Source: a virus
IMG/VR virus record: IMGVR_UViG_3300027782_000435
Location: 1-20,984 of that record
DNA: 20,984 bases
Strand: one strand, 5' to 3'
The notes under the pieces were generated by a model. The model made no database searches and was not told the DNA's origin. It saw only the letters and a program-made list of their open reading frames with translations. Shown in pieces: positions 13,119 to 20,984 of this stretch (positions within the stretch are counted from its first letter, which is position 1; every line of letters begins with the position of its first letter). The position numbers and the translations under genes are program-made.

Positions 13119-14300
13119 TTATGGTTGGAGGAGGTGCTTAATGTGGCTAACTTGTGGAAGATTTCCGTCAACTCTGTATGTGCTGCGGAAAGTCACTAAG
13201 CCCGTGTTGAATGCGAAGTCATCGCTGCGCTCCAACTTGATTCCACCAACTGTGCGTACATAGTACGAAGGTAGGTGACCAACAATGACGGACTTGGTTC
13301 CAGTTGCTACGTCGACCATTGAAGGGTTTTCGTAGATTGGCTTGCCAAGAAGCATGTCTGGTGATTCCATTGAAAGAGCTGGCTGGAATACATAATTTCC
13401 AGCTGTGTCCTTCAACTTGCGAACTGCACCAATTGACTTGCCGTTCATCATCCAACCAACACCAGGAAGGTTACGTGCTGCGCCATCAAGGCTGTACAGC
13501 AAGTCAATCAAGTTGTCTGCGGTGAATGCGGTAGCAGTTCCAGCCGTGCCGCCTACTGCGCTCGCTGTCACGATGCCCTTTGGCTGGTTGGTTCCTGAAC
13601 CGACTGTCAAAGCCGAACCTACTGCGTAACCAAGAGCGTTACCAGTTTGTTCTGCCAAGAAGCCGAGGATGTCAACACCAGAGTCTTCGATAAGTTCCGT
13701 TGTCAACTGCGTCAAGAATGAGTACTTGTAAGCACCCAAGGTAACGAAGCTGTTGAACTGTGGATCGGATTCTGGAATTGCGGTTCCTTCACCTGGCAGA
13801 GTAGCTGTTGACCAGCTGAACTGCGAAGGGATTTGAAGGTTCTCGCCACCAGCGGTGTTCAAAATCGTTGCTACTTGCAAGATCGGTGCAACAAGACGAG
13901 CCTGTGCAATTACTTGGTTGTAGAACGAGGTTGGTACAGGTGCGCCTGCTGAACCCTTGGTGATGTCACGACGTTCAAATGTGTGTGAACGCTTTTCGCC
14001 CATAACAAGTGAACGCAAGAACGAAGCATCATCTGCAACTGGTGCAGCTGATTCCTGTGGACGTGCCTGTGAAGCGATGTCACGAGTTGCTGCATCGAGG
14101 CGAAGTTCGCGAGCTTCGTCTTCACGAAGTTTTGCGATGGTCTGTCCACGCTCGTCCAGTTCCTTAGAGATGCGCTCATAGGTTTGGTTTTCTTCTGCTG
14201 AGAGGTCACGCTTTTCTGCGGTGGCTTTGTCCAAAATTGACTTGGCTTCTTCCCATGCACGATTGCGAATCTCAACCTGACGGTCAATATATTCTTTCAT
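13119..14300 (-). CDS. HK97-fold major capsid protein
   Basis: The product is 393 aa. Residues about 1-75 are a charged coiled coil (RAWEEAKSILDKATAEKRDL, ERISKELDERGQTIAKLRED) corresponding to the HK97 delta/scaffold domain, which the prohead protease normally removes. After a linker to about residue 115 the capsid fold begins with 'GAPVPTSFYNQVIAQARLVA'. Typical elements are the IPSQFSWSTATLPGEGTAIP E-loop area, FVTLGAYKYSFLTQLTTELI, NALGYAVGSALTVGSGTNQP, WMMNGKSIGAVRKLKDTAGN and LLGKPIYENPSM near the end. The length is normal for the family. An AGAAGGA ribosome-binding site lies about 8 nt ahead of the ATG, after a long leader. Together with the fused protease gene upstream it forms the usual protease-capsid pair. 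Confidence 0.93.
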   Translation of the reverse strand: MKEYIDRQVEIRNRAWEEAKSILDKATAEKRDLSAEENQTYERISKELDERGQTIAKLREDEARELRLDAATRDIASQARPQESAAPVADDASFLRSLVMGEKRSHTFERRDITKGSAGAPVPTSFYNQVIAQARLVAPILQVATILNTAGGENLQIPSQFSWSTATLPGEGTAIPESDPQFNSFVTLGAYKYSFLTQLTTELIEDSGVDILGFLAEQTGNALGYAVGSALTVGSGTNQPKGIVTASAVGGTAGTATAFTADNLIDLLYSLDGAARNLPGVGWMMNGKSIGAVRKLKDTAGNYVFQPALSMESPDMLLGKPIYENPSMVDVATGTKSVIVGHLPSYYVRTVGGIKLERSDDFAFNTGLVTFRSTYRVDGNLPQVSHIKHLLQP

Positions 14301-14434
14301 GATGTGTTCCTTCTCCCGTTAGGGATGAATGTTGAGTGTTTGGATACGCAGGGATTTAACTTAAACCTGGTACGGCTCCGTACACAGCAACATCCAAGGA
14401 GGCTCCTCGCGTTGGACGCAGTACTAAAACAGTA
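14301..14434 (-). promoter_or_regulatory. Capsid-gene leader with repeats
   Basis: This 134-nt gap is the longest non-coding stretch here. On the minus strand it holds a direct repeat TAGTACTG-TTT-TAGTACTG overlapping the protease stop (14419-14437), an inverted repeat GTACGG-AG-CCGTAC (14370-14383), and the capsid ribosome-binding site near 14307-14313. I see no convincing -35/-10 pair. It could carry a promoter, an mRNA stabilising hairpin or a processing site for high capsid expression. Confidence 0.45.
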
Positions 14435-16099
14435 CTAGAAATTCTTGATTAGTTCAAGATGCTTAGCCATCAGGCCAAGAGTCGCAGGTGGTTCAGTTGG
14501 AGTTGGTTCCAACTTCGCAACAGTTTCACGCAACAACGCACCCTGATCCGGTGACAAAGTTTGACCTGATTCCAACACCAAGATTGCGTCAGCAAGACGA
14601 TCAGCATCAACACCAGTACGAGTAGCAAGCGCATCAAAGCTGCGAACCTGTGCAGATGTTGCTGAATACGCTGGGAACCCTGTCACAACAGAAACTTCAA
14701 ACAGTTTGATTTGACGTAGTTCACGGCTCATTCCATCTTCAGACCAACGGTCACCACCAGAAGGAACAGTAAACCCGAACGACATTGAGGTCACGTCACC
14801 ACGCTTCATCAAAATTGATAGGTCTTTGCCAACCGAAGTTTCAGGCAAATCAGCAGAAGCCAACAAACCCTTCGAATCTTCTTGCAGACGTAAAGTCTTT
14901 GCGCGGGTCGTAGCCAGCAACATTGAAGAGTCATGGTTCATATACATTCGAATATTATTTCGTGCCTTCAATGAACGTGCGAATGCACCAGGAGCAATAG
15001 TTTCAATGAACGGCAATGGCTCAGATGGCGAGTTGAATACAGCTGCATAACCTGTGAACGACATACCGTCACCAGACTCGTTAGCCCGCAACTCAAAATC
15101 GGATACGGTAACTCTGCGTGTTTCAACCTGTTCAGTCATATGAGAAACATTACCAAACTCCTGTTCACGCTGACGATGGAACGCTGGTGCCTCACGCAAG
15201 GTTGGCATATCACCAGACTTAATTCGCTTCGGGTCAAGGGTTTTGATACCTAAATCAAAATATGCTCGACGTGCAGCAGGATCATTATCTATTGCCAAAA
15301 CAACAGTCTGTTCAGACAGAATGTCCGCAGCCTTATTGCCCTTGTACTCAGGCGTTGGGATGCTCAAGTCTTCGTTGAACTCAATGTCATCGTATTTCAC
15401 GCCGGCATCAGCCAACTCTGAAACAGTCTTATCTTGTTCAGCGTCACCGCGACCAGTCACGATATAGATAAAAAACTTCTCGTAAAGAGCATTGACATAA
15501 TCCACATTCTTTTGAATGCCTTCACCACCAGCAAGCAATGTTCCATCAATATCAACGATGACCACATCTTGAGCATTGGCAGTTCGTTGCGAACCAGTCT
15601 GATCGTCTTTTATGGCCTGTGCTTTACGAGCAAACCAAGTCATCGCAGGTTCAGGGTCAAGTGGATCAATTCCCCAAAGATAGAACGCGACAGCACCAGC
15701 ACCAGGGAAGCCCTCATCATCAGCCTCAGAGTTCTGTGAAGCATCCAAATCAACTAAATGACGTTGACCCCAAGCGTTTGCTCGAATCACCTTGTCCTCA
15801 GTAATTTGACCGTCAGCCATCTGGCGAGCCTCACGAATAGTGCGTTCCACCAAACCATCACCACCCAAACCTTGAGCGTTATATTCCAAACCTTTAGCAG
15901 CAGCGTTCTGGATATAGGTTGGCAACTTCAAATCAACTGCACGTTCACCACCTGGAGCCATATCTTCAGCCAACGAAACTGCCACCATCTGATCTATCGC
16001 ATCTTGTTTTGATTGGTGGCATCCCATGACTTCGCCATCTTCCTTTTCAACAGCCCAACCTGAACAATCAGGATTCTTATTTGAAATGAAATATGGCAT
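14435..16099 (-). CDS. Prohead protease fused to a HAD-type phosphatase and two N-terminal domains
   Basis: The product is 554 aa from the ATG at 16099, which overlaps the previous stop (TAATG). Residues about 2-45 are a small Cys/Trp domain (PDCSGWAVEKEDGEVMGCHQ) of the kind appended to phage structural proteins. Residues about 58-160 match a phage domain with GDGLVERTIREARQMADGQI, DKVIRANAWGQRH and FYLWGIDP. Residues about 178-290 look like a HAD hydrolase: VDIDGT (D183, D185), VTGR (T215), YKGNKA (Lys) and IDNDP (D271, D273). Residues about 328-490 are the U35/S78 prohead protease with FTGYAAVFN, MNHD (H389), TSMSFGF (S438/S440) and LFEVSVVTGFPAY. The protease matures the capsid. The HAD domain's substrate is unknown. 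An internal ATG at 15139 could start a protease-only product. Confidence 0.88.
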   Translation of the reverse strand: MPYFISNKNPDCSGWAVEKEDGEVMGCHQSKQDAIDQMVAVSLAEDMAPGGERAVDLKLPTYIQNAAAKGLEYNAQGLGGDGLVERTIREARQMADGQITEDKVIRANAWGQRHLVDLDASQNSEADDEGFPGAGAVAFYLWGIDPLDPEPAMTWFARKAQAIKDDQTGSQRTANAQDVVIVDIDGTLLAGGEGIQKNVDYVNALYEKFFIYIVTGRGDAEQDKTVSELADAGVKYDDIEFNEDLSIPTPEYKGNKAADILSEQTVVLAIDNDPAARRAYFDLGIKTLDPKRIKSGDMPTLREAPAFHRQREQEFGNVSHMTEQVETRRVTVSDFELRANESGDGMSFTGYAAVFNSPSEPLPFIETIAPGAFARSLKARNNIRMYMNHDSSMLLATTRAKTLRLQEDSKGLLASADLPETSVGKDLSILMKRGDVTSMSFGFTVPSGGDRWSEDGMSRELRQIKLFEVSVVTGFPAYSATSAQVRSFDALATRTGVDADRLADAILVLESGQTLSPDQGALLRETVAKLEPTPTEPPATLGLMAKHLELIKNF

Positions 16100-16365
16100 T
16101 AGAACGGCTGCACAATCAAAGAACAAGTAAGCGAACTGCCAGCAATTGCAAAGAGCTGTTCGGTGGTATTCAAAACAAAATACAAAGTTGCTTCAGGATC
16201 AAGATGCAAACCAGTTGAAGTTGTAACAGCAGAACCACCCAAATAAACAATCGAGTTCGCCTGATGATTATTATTATGAATTGTCACCTTCACAGGATTG
16301 ATAGGTGCATCAGCCAGCAACACAGGTGTTGTACTTACCGTGTAATTGTAAGAAGTCAAAGTCAT
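16099..16365 (-). CDS. 88-aa beta-rich head-associated protein
   Basis: The product is 88 aa. It reads as a small beta sandwich: SYNYTVSTTPVLLADAPINP, VKVTIHNNNHQANSIVYLGG, SAVTTSTGLHLDPEATLYFV, then 'EQLFAIAGSS' and a final TCSLIVQPF strand. The 'v.i.N......s.vylG...Vt.sTG..l' pattern recurs in small virion proteins of environmental phages encoded near the portal or protease, possibly decoration or fibre-base proteins. There is no signal peptide, membrane segment or enzyme motif. It is coupled by TAATG overlap to the protease fusion downstream and starts 3 nt after the portal stop. A role on the capsid surface is inference. Confidence 0.7.
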   Translation of the reverse strand: MTLTSYNYTVSTTPVLLADAPINPVKVTIHNNNHQANSIVYLGGSAVTTSTGLHLDPEATLYFVLNTTEQLFAIAGSSLTCSLIVQPF

Positions 16366-16367
16366 AA

Positions 16368-17714
16368 TTAAACCTGATATGCAGCAGAAGGATCAGCAGG
16401 ATTCACGGTCGAAATTTGTTGCAACTGACTTGAAGGCAAACCAGTATGAGCCACAGCTGGCAAGCCAACCATCAACATCACCTCAGCCGGATCAAACCCA
16501 GTCAAAATCAGGCGTTGAGCAATCTCAGCCTTGGACTGCATCTCAGCCAAGTTCGCAGCATTGATGTCCACGTTCGCCAATGGCACACGATACGAATCGC
16601 CACCATCAACAGGAGCCATGTCCTCAAGACGATGAATGTCATTGATTGACAAGAACCCAGACTGCAAGCCCGTTGAGAATGCTGTGTACCGTGACGCTTG
16701 GTCACCGCGCAACAATCCGTCTACGTTGAACTTCATGAATGCTCGACCAGCAAGCAAACGTGAATAGCCTTCCTCAATTTTCTCTATGTACGGACGCAAC
16801 GTGTGGGTCACATACTGGATGCCGTTCTGTTCTACCGACGCATACGACATCGCACCAGGCGTAGTCACACCAAGCATCGATGGAGGCACACGGAAGATAC
16901 GAGCAATCTCCTCAACAGCAAAACGACGTGACTCCAAGAACTGTGCAGAATCATTGTCCACAGTTGTCTTCGTGAACTTCGCTCCACCGAACAACACACC
17001 AGGACGATGCGACCTGCGCAAACCCTTATGGCCTTCCTCAAATCCTGACACCAAATCCTTAGCCTGCTCACGGGTCAGGTTGCCAGGGAACTCAATGATG
17101 CCGGAAGCTGAAGAACCCTGACCAAAGAATCGTGCAGCGAACTCCTCCAACGCTTTAGCCAGCCCCAAGTTTTCTTTGATGAGTTCAATGCGGGAGCGTC
17201 CACGCAAATCACCAGGCAAACGCAACTCGGTGATATGAATCATGTTGTCAGCTGTGATTACATCACGGCCTTCATAAATATAAATCGGACGACGAGTCTC
17301 ACGGTCACGACTGCACTCAACGCGCTCAGGGTTCAGAACAACCAAACCAGCAATACCTTGGTCGTCGCGCAAGATGCGGGTGAACGAGTTGCCGTTCAAC
17401 ATCAACGAAACAAGAACCTGTTGGAAATGCTCGATGCGGGTCACACCAGATTCAGGGTTATCTAACCAGTCTGGTCGTGGACGGAACGGTCTACGAGTTC
17501 CATCAAGACGCAAGAATGTGTCAACAGGTAGCGTTGAAATTGAATCTGAAATCATGCGCACACACGCATAGACCGCTTCAATTTTTAGTGAGTCTTGTTG
17601 CGTGACTGTTGTGCCTGATGCGGTAGTGAAACTGAATGTATCACCTGAAGCAAACAAGTTTTGGAACGAAACCGCACGTTCCTCGTTGCCACCACCCAAC
17701 AGCCTTGACAACAT
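16368..17714 (-). CDS. HK97-family portal protein
   Basis: The product is 448 aa. The family opening is present: SLKIEAVYACVRMISDSIST then LPVDTFLRLDGTRRP ('v.acv..ia..ia.lp...y'), followed by NPESGVTRIEHFQQVLVSLM and LNGNSFTRILRD. 'PERVECSRD', IHITELRLPGDLRGRSRIEL and the stem helix LGLAKALEEFAARFFGQGSS follow. The block ARIFRVPPSMLGV is highly typical, as is 'SYASVEQNGIQYVTHTLRPY' with the FMKFNVDGLLRGDQASRYTA C-terminal region. It forms the dodecameric vertex through which DNA is packaged. The start ATG overlaps the stop of the 49-aa membrane gene (TAATG). The length is normal. Confidence 0.95.
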   Translation of the reverse strand: MLSRLLGGGNEERAVSFQNLFASGDTFSFTTASGTTVTQQDSLKIEAVYACVRMISDSISTLPVDTFLRLDGTRRPFRPRPDWLDNPESGVTRIEHFQQVLVSLMLNGNSFTRILRDDQGIAGLVVLNPERVECSRDRETRRPIYIYEGRDVITADNMIHITELRLPGDLRGRSRIELIKENLGLAKALEEFAARFFGQGSSASGIIEFPGNLTREQAKDLVSGFEEGHKGLRRSHRPGVLFGGAKFTKTTVDNDSAQFLESRRFAVEEIARIFRVPPSMLGVTTPGAMSYASVEQNGIQYVTHTLRPYIEKIEEGYSRLLAGRAFMKFNVDGLLRGDQASRYTAFSTGLQSGFLSINDIHRLEDMAPVDGGDSYRVPLANVDINAANLAEMQSKAEIAQRLILTGFDPAEVMLMVGLPAVAHTGLPSSQLQQISTVNPADPSAAYQV

Positions 17715-17863
17715 TATTTAGCCTTTCCGCGACCACGCTCGTAGGCAGCCGTGAACAATAGAACTGACAGGCCAACAAAAATTAGCCCTAATGGAATTGA
17801 TAACAAGAATAGTCCAGATGCGATCATCAGGATTGAAAAAAGTTCTAGCAGGAAAATAGGCAT
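17714..17863 (-). CDS. 49-aa membrane protein between terminase and portal
   Basis: This short frame starts at the ATG at 17863, 4 nt after the large-terminase stop, and ends with a TAA sharing its A with the portal start. It reads MPIFLLELFSILMIASGLFL..., with two hydrophobic segments (about 3-21 and 22-40) around an Ile-Pro-Leu-Gly turn and a basic YERGRGKAK tail. The exact fit between two genes and the coupling at its end support it as real. Small membrane proteins are seen in this slot in other actinophages, but no function is known to me. Perhaps it anchors packaging or acts on the host membrane; that is speculation. Confidence 0.75.
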   Translation of the reverse strand: MPIFLLELFSILMIASGLFLLSIPLGLIFVGLSVLLFTAAYERGRGKAK

Positions 17864-17867
17864 ACCC

Positions 17868-19346
17868 TTAGACTACAAAGAACCCAGGCACAGGTGCGAC
17901 TTCTTCACGTCTGGTCGCACGATCCACAGCCATACTCAACGCGATAGCAGCGTCAATCTTGCGACGCGACTTACCTTTAGACAGTCGAAGTCCAGCATCG
18001 GTTTGACGTGGCACAGCAGATAACACCTGATCGGTAAACATCGGATCGCCATCATGAGCCAACTGCTGATTCACAATGCACTCATACAGCGTTCCGATAG
18101 CAGGCACCATACGTTGTGCGGACTGAGGGAACTCAACCATTGGTAACCCGTCATCAGCCAACGCCTCAGCTGAACGCTGGAAGAACGCTGGGTCATAAGC
18201 AAACTCACGCACATTGAACTGGCGATGAAGTTCTCGAAGGTGATGTTCAACAGCTGCGATGTCTGTCATCGTCCCATCGGGAATCCAAATCTTGGCTCGC
18301 ACCACCAACCTGCGACCCTGCGGTTGACACATCACGACAGCAATCGAGTCATGTTTCAACGCCATGTCAATCCCCACAAACATTGGCAAGTCAGGATCAA
18401 GTTGCAGGTCAGACTGACATTGCTCCCACCCGCCAGCCGGAAGCCAAGTTGAATCCTGATCCTGACGTACCCATTGGTTCAGACGATATCTGCGAAAAGG
18501 AATCTCAGCCGTCTGATTCATGCTGACTTCCATGTCATCCATATCTAACAAACCTTCAGCCAAGTTCGGGTTAGACAAAGCCCACGCATCGCGGTCATGA
18601 ATCGCACATCCCTCCGGTGCCTCCCACCAAAAGAAACCAAACCGTTCATCATCACGCTCACCCGATATGACTTGCTTGCCGTAGTTGTACAGCCGTCCAC
18701 AGATTGTGTCCAAGTCAAAGCCTGCTGTAGTGATCGCAACAATCATCGGGTCTTTACGCGCACCAGAACCAAGAGTCAAAGCATCCCAAAGTTCTGAGTC
18801 GCGCTGAACGTGTAACTCGTCAAACACCACACATGATGGGTTGAGGCCTTGCTGAAGTTTTGCGTCACTTGATAGCACTCGATAGATAGCACCAGTAGAT
18901 GGAACTTCAATGACATCTCGATACACCTTGCATACACCTGACAAGGCTGGCGATTGTGTGATCTGCCACTTGGCCTCATTGAACACAACCCGTGCTTGCT
19001 GGCGGTCACCTGCTGCGGAATACACTTCGGCACCTGGCTCGCCTTCAATCAAATTGTAAAGGGCAATCAGCGAACCAAGAAGTGATTTACCGTTCTTACG
19101 CGCAAGCCCAATCAGCGAACGTCGGTAACGAAGGAGACCATCAGTACGACGCTCAAAAAGATTATCCAATAAATCAAACTGCCAATCAGTAAGCACCAAT
19201 GGCTGACCCGCCAAAACGCCCTTCGAGACGTGGAGAAAAGTTTCTGCAAAATCTGAAACGACTCGCCCATCAGAAAACTCATAAACCTTTGGTGTCGAAA
19301 ACGTTGGTGCGCTGAGACTTGCGTTCACGGAATTGTTCAAGCTCAT
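17868..19346 (-). CDS. terL: Terminase large subunit
   Basis: The product is 492 aa, of the Terminase_1 (lambda/HK97-like) type. ATPase: 'LTDWQFDLLDNLF' adenine-binding region with Q56, Walker A ARKNGKS at 82-88, Walker B VVFDEL at 173-178 (catalytic E177) and the coupling motif AITTAG at 204-209. Nuclease (RNase H fold): GIDMALKHDS with D327, EFAYDPAFF with D385, and RRKIDAAIALSMAV with D465. All key residues are present, so it should be active. The ATG at 19346 follows GGAGGTG by about 10 nt and overlaps the small-terminase gene by 68 nt. It cuts and pumps DNA into proheads through the portal encoded next. Confidence 0.96.
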   Translation of the reverse strand: MSLNNSVNASLSAPTFSTPKVYEFSDGRVVSDFAETFLHVSKGVLAGQPLVLTDWQFDLLDNLFERRTDGLLRYRRSLIGLARKNGKSLLGSLIALYNLIEGEPGAEVYSAAGDRQQARVVFNEAKWQITQSPALSGVCKVYRDVIEVPSTGAIYRVLSSDAKLQQGLNPSCVVFDELHVQRDSELWDALTLGSGARKDPMIVAITTAGFDLDTICGRLYNYGKQVISGERDDERFGFFWWEAPEGCAIHDRDAWALSNPNLAEGLLDMDDMEVSMNQTAEIPFRRYRLNQWVRQDQDSTWLPAGGWEQCQSDLQLDPDLPMFVGIDMALKHDSIAVVMCQPQGRRLVVRAKIWIPDGTMTDIAAVEHHLRELHRQFNVREFAYDPAFFQRSAEALADDGLPMVEFPQSAQRMVPAIGTLYECIVNQQLAHDGDPMFTDQVLSAVPRQTDAGLRLSKGKSRRKIDAAIALSMAVDRATRREEVAPVPGFFVV

Positions 19347-19752
19347 TTTGAATCTTCACCTCCACGAAGCCAAGCCGTGCTCGATCAACAGGAGTAAAAC
19401 CAAGCAGGGATAAACAATCTAACACCTGAGCATCCAAAGCTCGCAACGCTGAACGATCACGCCAATCACTTTCACGCAACACCTTCACACGCAACGCAGC
19501 ACGCTCATCAATCTGCTCAGCCACAATCTGCAACAACTCAGTATCCATCTGCGGGCTGATCCAAGTAAACCCAACATTCCAAACACGATCCCAAAACTGG
19601 CGACCAGCCTGACCCAACGGCCTATGCGGTTCAGGCACCAAAGATGAAGTTGGGATAGCAATAACGGTGTCAGGCAAAGGACGCTTGCCAGGGTTACCAG
19701 CACGACGCTTCTGCTCCACCGGCTTAGGGGGACGACCAACAGGTTTAGGCAT
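19279..19752 (-). CDS. terS: Terminase small subunit (P27-like)
   Basis: The product is 157 aa from the ATG at 19752. The opening PKPVGRPPKPVEQKRRAGNP then GKRPLP is the basic 'GRP.kp...kr..GnpGkRplp' N-terminus of P27-family small terminases. A helical middle follows: PLGQAGRQFWDRVWNVGFTW, MDTELLQIVAEQIDERAALR and LRALDAQVLDCLSLLGFTPV, with the 'llGftP..R.rlg' motif. It overlaps the upstream methyltransferase gene by 8 nt and the large terminase by 68 nt. It recognises the packaging site and guides the large subunit. A longer version from 19800 is possible in frame but lacks the family's usual beginning. Confidence 0.88.
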   Translation of the reverse strand: MPKPVGRPPKPVEQKRRAGNPGKRPLPDTVIAIPTSSLVPEPHRPLGQAGRQFWDRVWNVGFTWISPQMDTELLQIVAEQIDERAALRVKVLRESDWRDRSALRALDAQVLDCLSLLGFTPVDRARLGFVEVKIQNELEQFRERKSQRTNVFDTKGL

Positions 19753-20947
19753 TGAGGAAGTCGTGAACCTTCCCAGACGATTCCAACACCGGCAACACAC
19801 CAGTCAGCTTTTGGAATCGAGCACAAATCACATCCACATATTTTGGGTCTAACTCCATCAGATATGCGGTGCGGTTCGTTTCCTGTGCAGCGATCAGTGT
19901 GCTGCCTGATCCACCGAATAGATCAAGCACAATGTCCTGCTCATCACCCCAACGATCAAAGAACCATTTTGCTAATGCAACTGGTTTCTGTGTTGGGTGA
20001 ACCCTTGTCTCGTCACCCCTTGCTGTGTAGTTGGTTGTTACAAGAACTCTGGCAATTTCCCGTTTATGCTTTGTCTTAGACCAGCAGGTTTCAAATGTGC
20101 TTCCAAACCTTCCATCTAGTAGACCAATGCGTTCATCACTGTACTTATCCCAAATGATCCAACTTCCAAGATCAGGGTATTGCCTGTGCAATGTCTCAAC
20201 ATAATAATCTGCGCCCCACAAGAATATTTCTTTGCAGTAATCAAACTGTTCAAGAATTAGAGAAGCATCAAATTGCTTATCGTCATTAGCAACTTTTCTA
20301 TGTGCCTTGCCTGTGTTGCCCATCTTTGAAAAGTCTGTATCCAGATCCATTCCGTAAGGTGGATCAGTGAACACCATGTTGATTGTCTTGTTGTTTAACA
20401 ACTTGCCGATCATCTCCAGATTGCTGCTATCCCCACACATGACTCGATGGTCGCCCAACAACCACACATCACCCAACGTTGAAACAGCAGGCACATCCTC
20501 TGGTACCTCATCAACATCAATAGGCAACTCAATCTGCTCTACACGATCCAACAATTCTTGCACCGCCTTATCATCCCAGCCCGATGACTCCAGCAGACCT
20601 GGGTTCAACGAACCAACATCGTTGATGAGATCAGCCAACGCCTCCTCGTCATAGTCACCCAACTCAGCTGTGCGATTATCAGCCAAAGCAAATGCCTTAG
20701 AAGTCACCTCGTCATCATCAACCCATACGACAGCAATCTCAGCCCAACCCAAAGCCTGAGCAGCTTGCAAAGTGTGGTTGCCTGCGATGACCACGTTGTC
20801 TGTCCGGCGCACGACAATCGGTTTGCGTTGCCCGAACGCTTCAAGGCTGCGCTTCACGGCCTCGATGTCACCACGTCTTGGGTTGCCTGGTAGCAACTTG
20901 AGTTCGGTGATTGAGTGGGCGAGCTGGAGCAGGTCTTTTTGGATCAT
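19745..20947 (-). CDS. ParB-like nuclease domain fused to DNA methyltransferase
   Basis: The product is 400 aa from the ATG at 20947 (AGGG 8 nt ahead; a GTG at 20956 is the alternative). Residues about 12-100 are a ParB/Srx-like domain: LKLLPGNPRRGDIEAVKRSL, QRKPIVVRR, IAGNHTLQAAQALGW, then VVWVDDDEVTSKAFALADNR. Residues about 155-385 are a beta-type adenine or N4-cytosine methyltransferase: TLGDVWLLGDHRVMCGDS, catalytic motif TDPPYG at 194-199, HPTQKP at 317-322, and the SAM-binding DLFGGSGST at 342-350. Such fusions sit next to terminases in many phages and may protect phage DNA from host restriction. The stretch at about 20040-20400 has more A-ending codons than the flanking parts, hinting at recombination. 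Confidence 0.92.
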   Translation of the reverse strand: MIQKDLLQLAHSITELKLLPGNPRRGDIEAVKRSLEAFGQRKPIVVRRTDNVVIAGNHTLQAAQALGWAEIAVVWVDDDEVTSKAFALADNRTAELGDYDEEALADLINDVGSLNPGLLESSGWDDKAVQELLDRVEQIELPIDVDEVPEDVPAVSTLGDVWLLGDHRVMCGDSSNLEMIGKLLNNKTINMVFTDPPYGMDLDTDFSKMGNTGKAHRKVANDDKQFDASLILEQFDYCKEIFLWGADYYVETLHRQYPDLGSWIIWDKYSDERIGLLDGRFGSTFETCWSKTKHKREIARVLVTTNYTARGDETRVHPTQKPVALAKWFFDRWGDEQDIVLDLFGGSGSTLIAAQETNRTAYLMELDPKYVDVICARFQKLTGVLPVLESSGKVHDFLNA

Positions 20948-20984
20948 GACAAACACCCTAGTTTCGCGGAGGCGCGTCTTGCGC
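20944..20984 (-). CDS. 3' end of an upstream gene (fragment)
   Basis: One frame entering from the window edge reads ARRASAKLGCLS and ends with a TGA overlapping the methyltransferase ATG (ATGA), matching the coupling style of the rest of the operon. Only about 13 codons are visible, and two other frames are also open at the edge, so the call is tentative and no function can be given. Confidence 0.3.
   Translation of the reverse strand, partial: ARRASAKLGCLS

Noticed and set aside
1-20984. tRNA genes, integrase, attachment sites, insertion sequences
   Set aside because: I looked for cloverleaf-like elements, recombinase motifs and transposase ends and found none that I can support by eye.

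Overview
The window is a stretch of a tailed-phage genome, from a siphovirus-type virus or a prophage of one. Every gene I can support lies on the minus strand, so the biological order runs from position 20984 down to 1. The packaging, head, neck, tail and start of the lysis region follow in the canonical lambda/HK97-like order. The host is most likely an actinobacterium. The minor-tail, small-terminase and small-membrane genes have the look of actinophage genes. The exported Thr-rich 'TTTT/VPP' stalk protein with an arginine-tipped C-terminus resembles surface proteins of freshwater Acidimicrobiia and related lineages. That host assignment is inference from protein style; no host gene is present.

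Layout in transcription order. (1) Packaging: the end of an upstream gene, a ParB-like/DNA methyltransferase fusion, small terminase, large terminase and a 49-aa two-helix membrane protein. (2) Head: HK97-type portal, an 88-aa beta-rich protein, a four-domain protein ending in the prohead protease and containing a HAD-type phosphatase domain, a 134-nt leader, and the HK97-fold major capsid protein. Two hairpins follow, the second a convincing intrinsic terminator. (3) A small 72-aa head-type protein is nested out of frame inside the start of a glycosyltransferase gene. (4) A glycosylation cassette holds a GT4-like enzyme, a GT2-like enzyme and a DUF115/MptE-like protein. A free-standing GIY-YIG homing endonuclease with seven 17-residue NUMOD3-type repeats follows. 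(5) Neck and tail: gp6-like connector, tail terminator, tail tube, tail assembly chaperone with a -1 frameshift (C CCT TTG), gp10-like protein, an unexpected stand-alone archaeo-eukaryotic-primase-like protein, tape measure, two minor tail proteins, a fibre with a TNF/C1q-like head and a 61-aa partner. (6) A secreted PA14/Thr-rich/TM surface protein. (7) Two tiny overlapping holin-like membrane genes and the start of an unidentified gene at the left edge.

Genes are packed tightly. ATGA, TAATG and TGATG start/stop overlaps occur at about 136, 369, 530, 2097, 9060, 16099, 17714 and 20947, implying coupled translation of a long late operon. The terminator just after the capsid gene would let the capsid be made in excess of the neck and tail proteins. 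The parts that do not fit a textbook late operon are the primase-like gene inside the tail module, the HAD domain fused to the protease, the nested head gene/glycosyltransferase overlap, the sugar-transfer cassette splitting head from neck, and the exported stalk protein.
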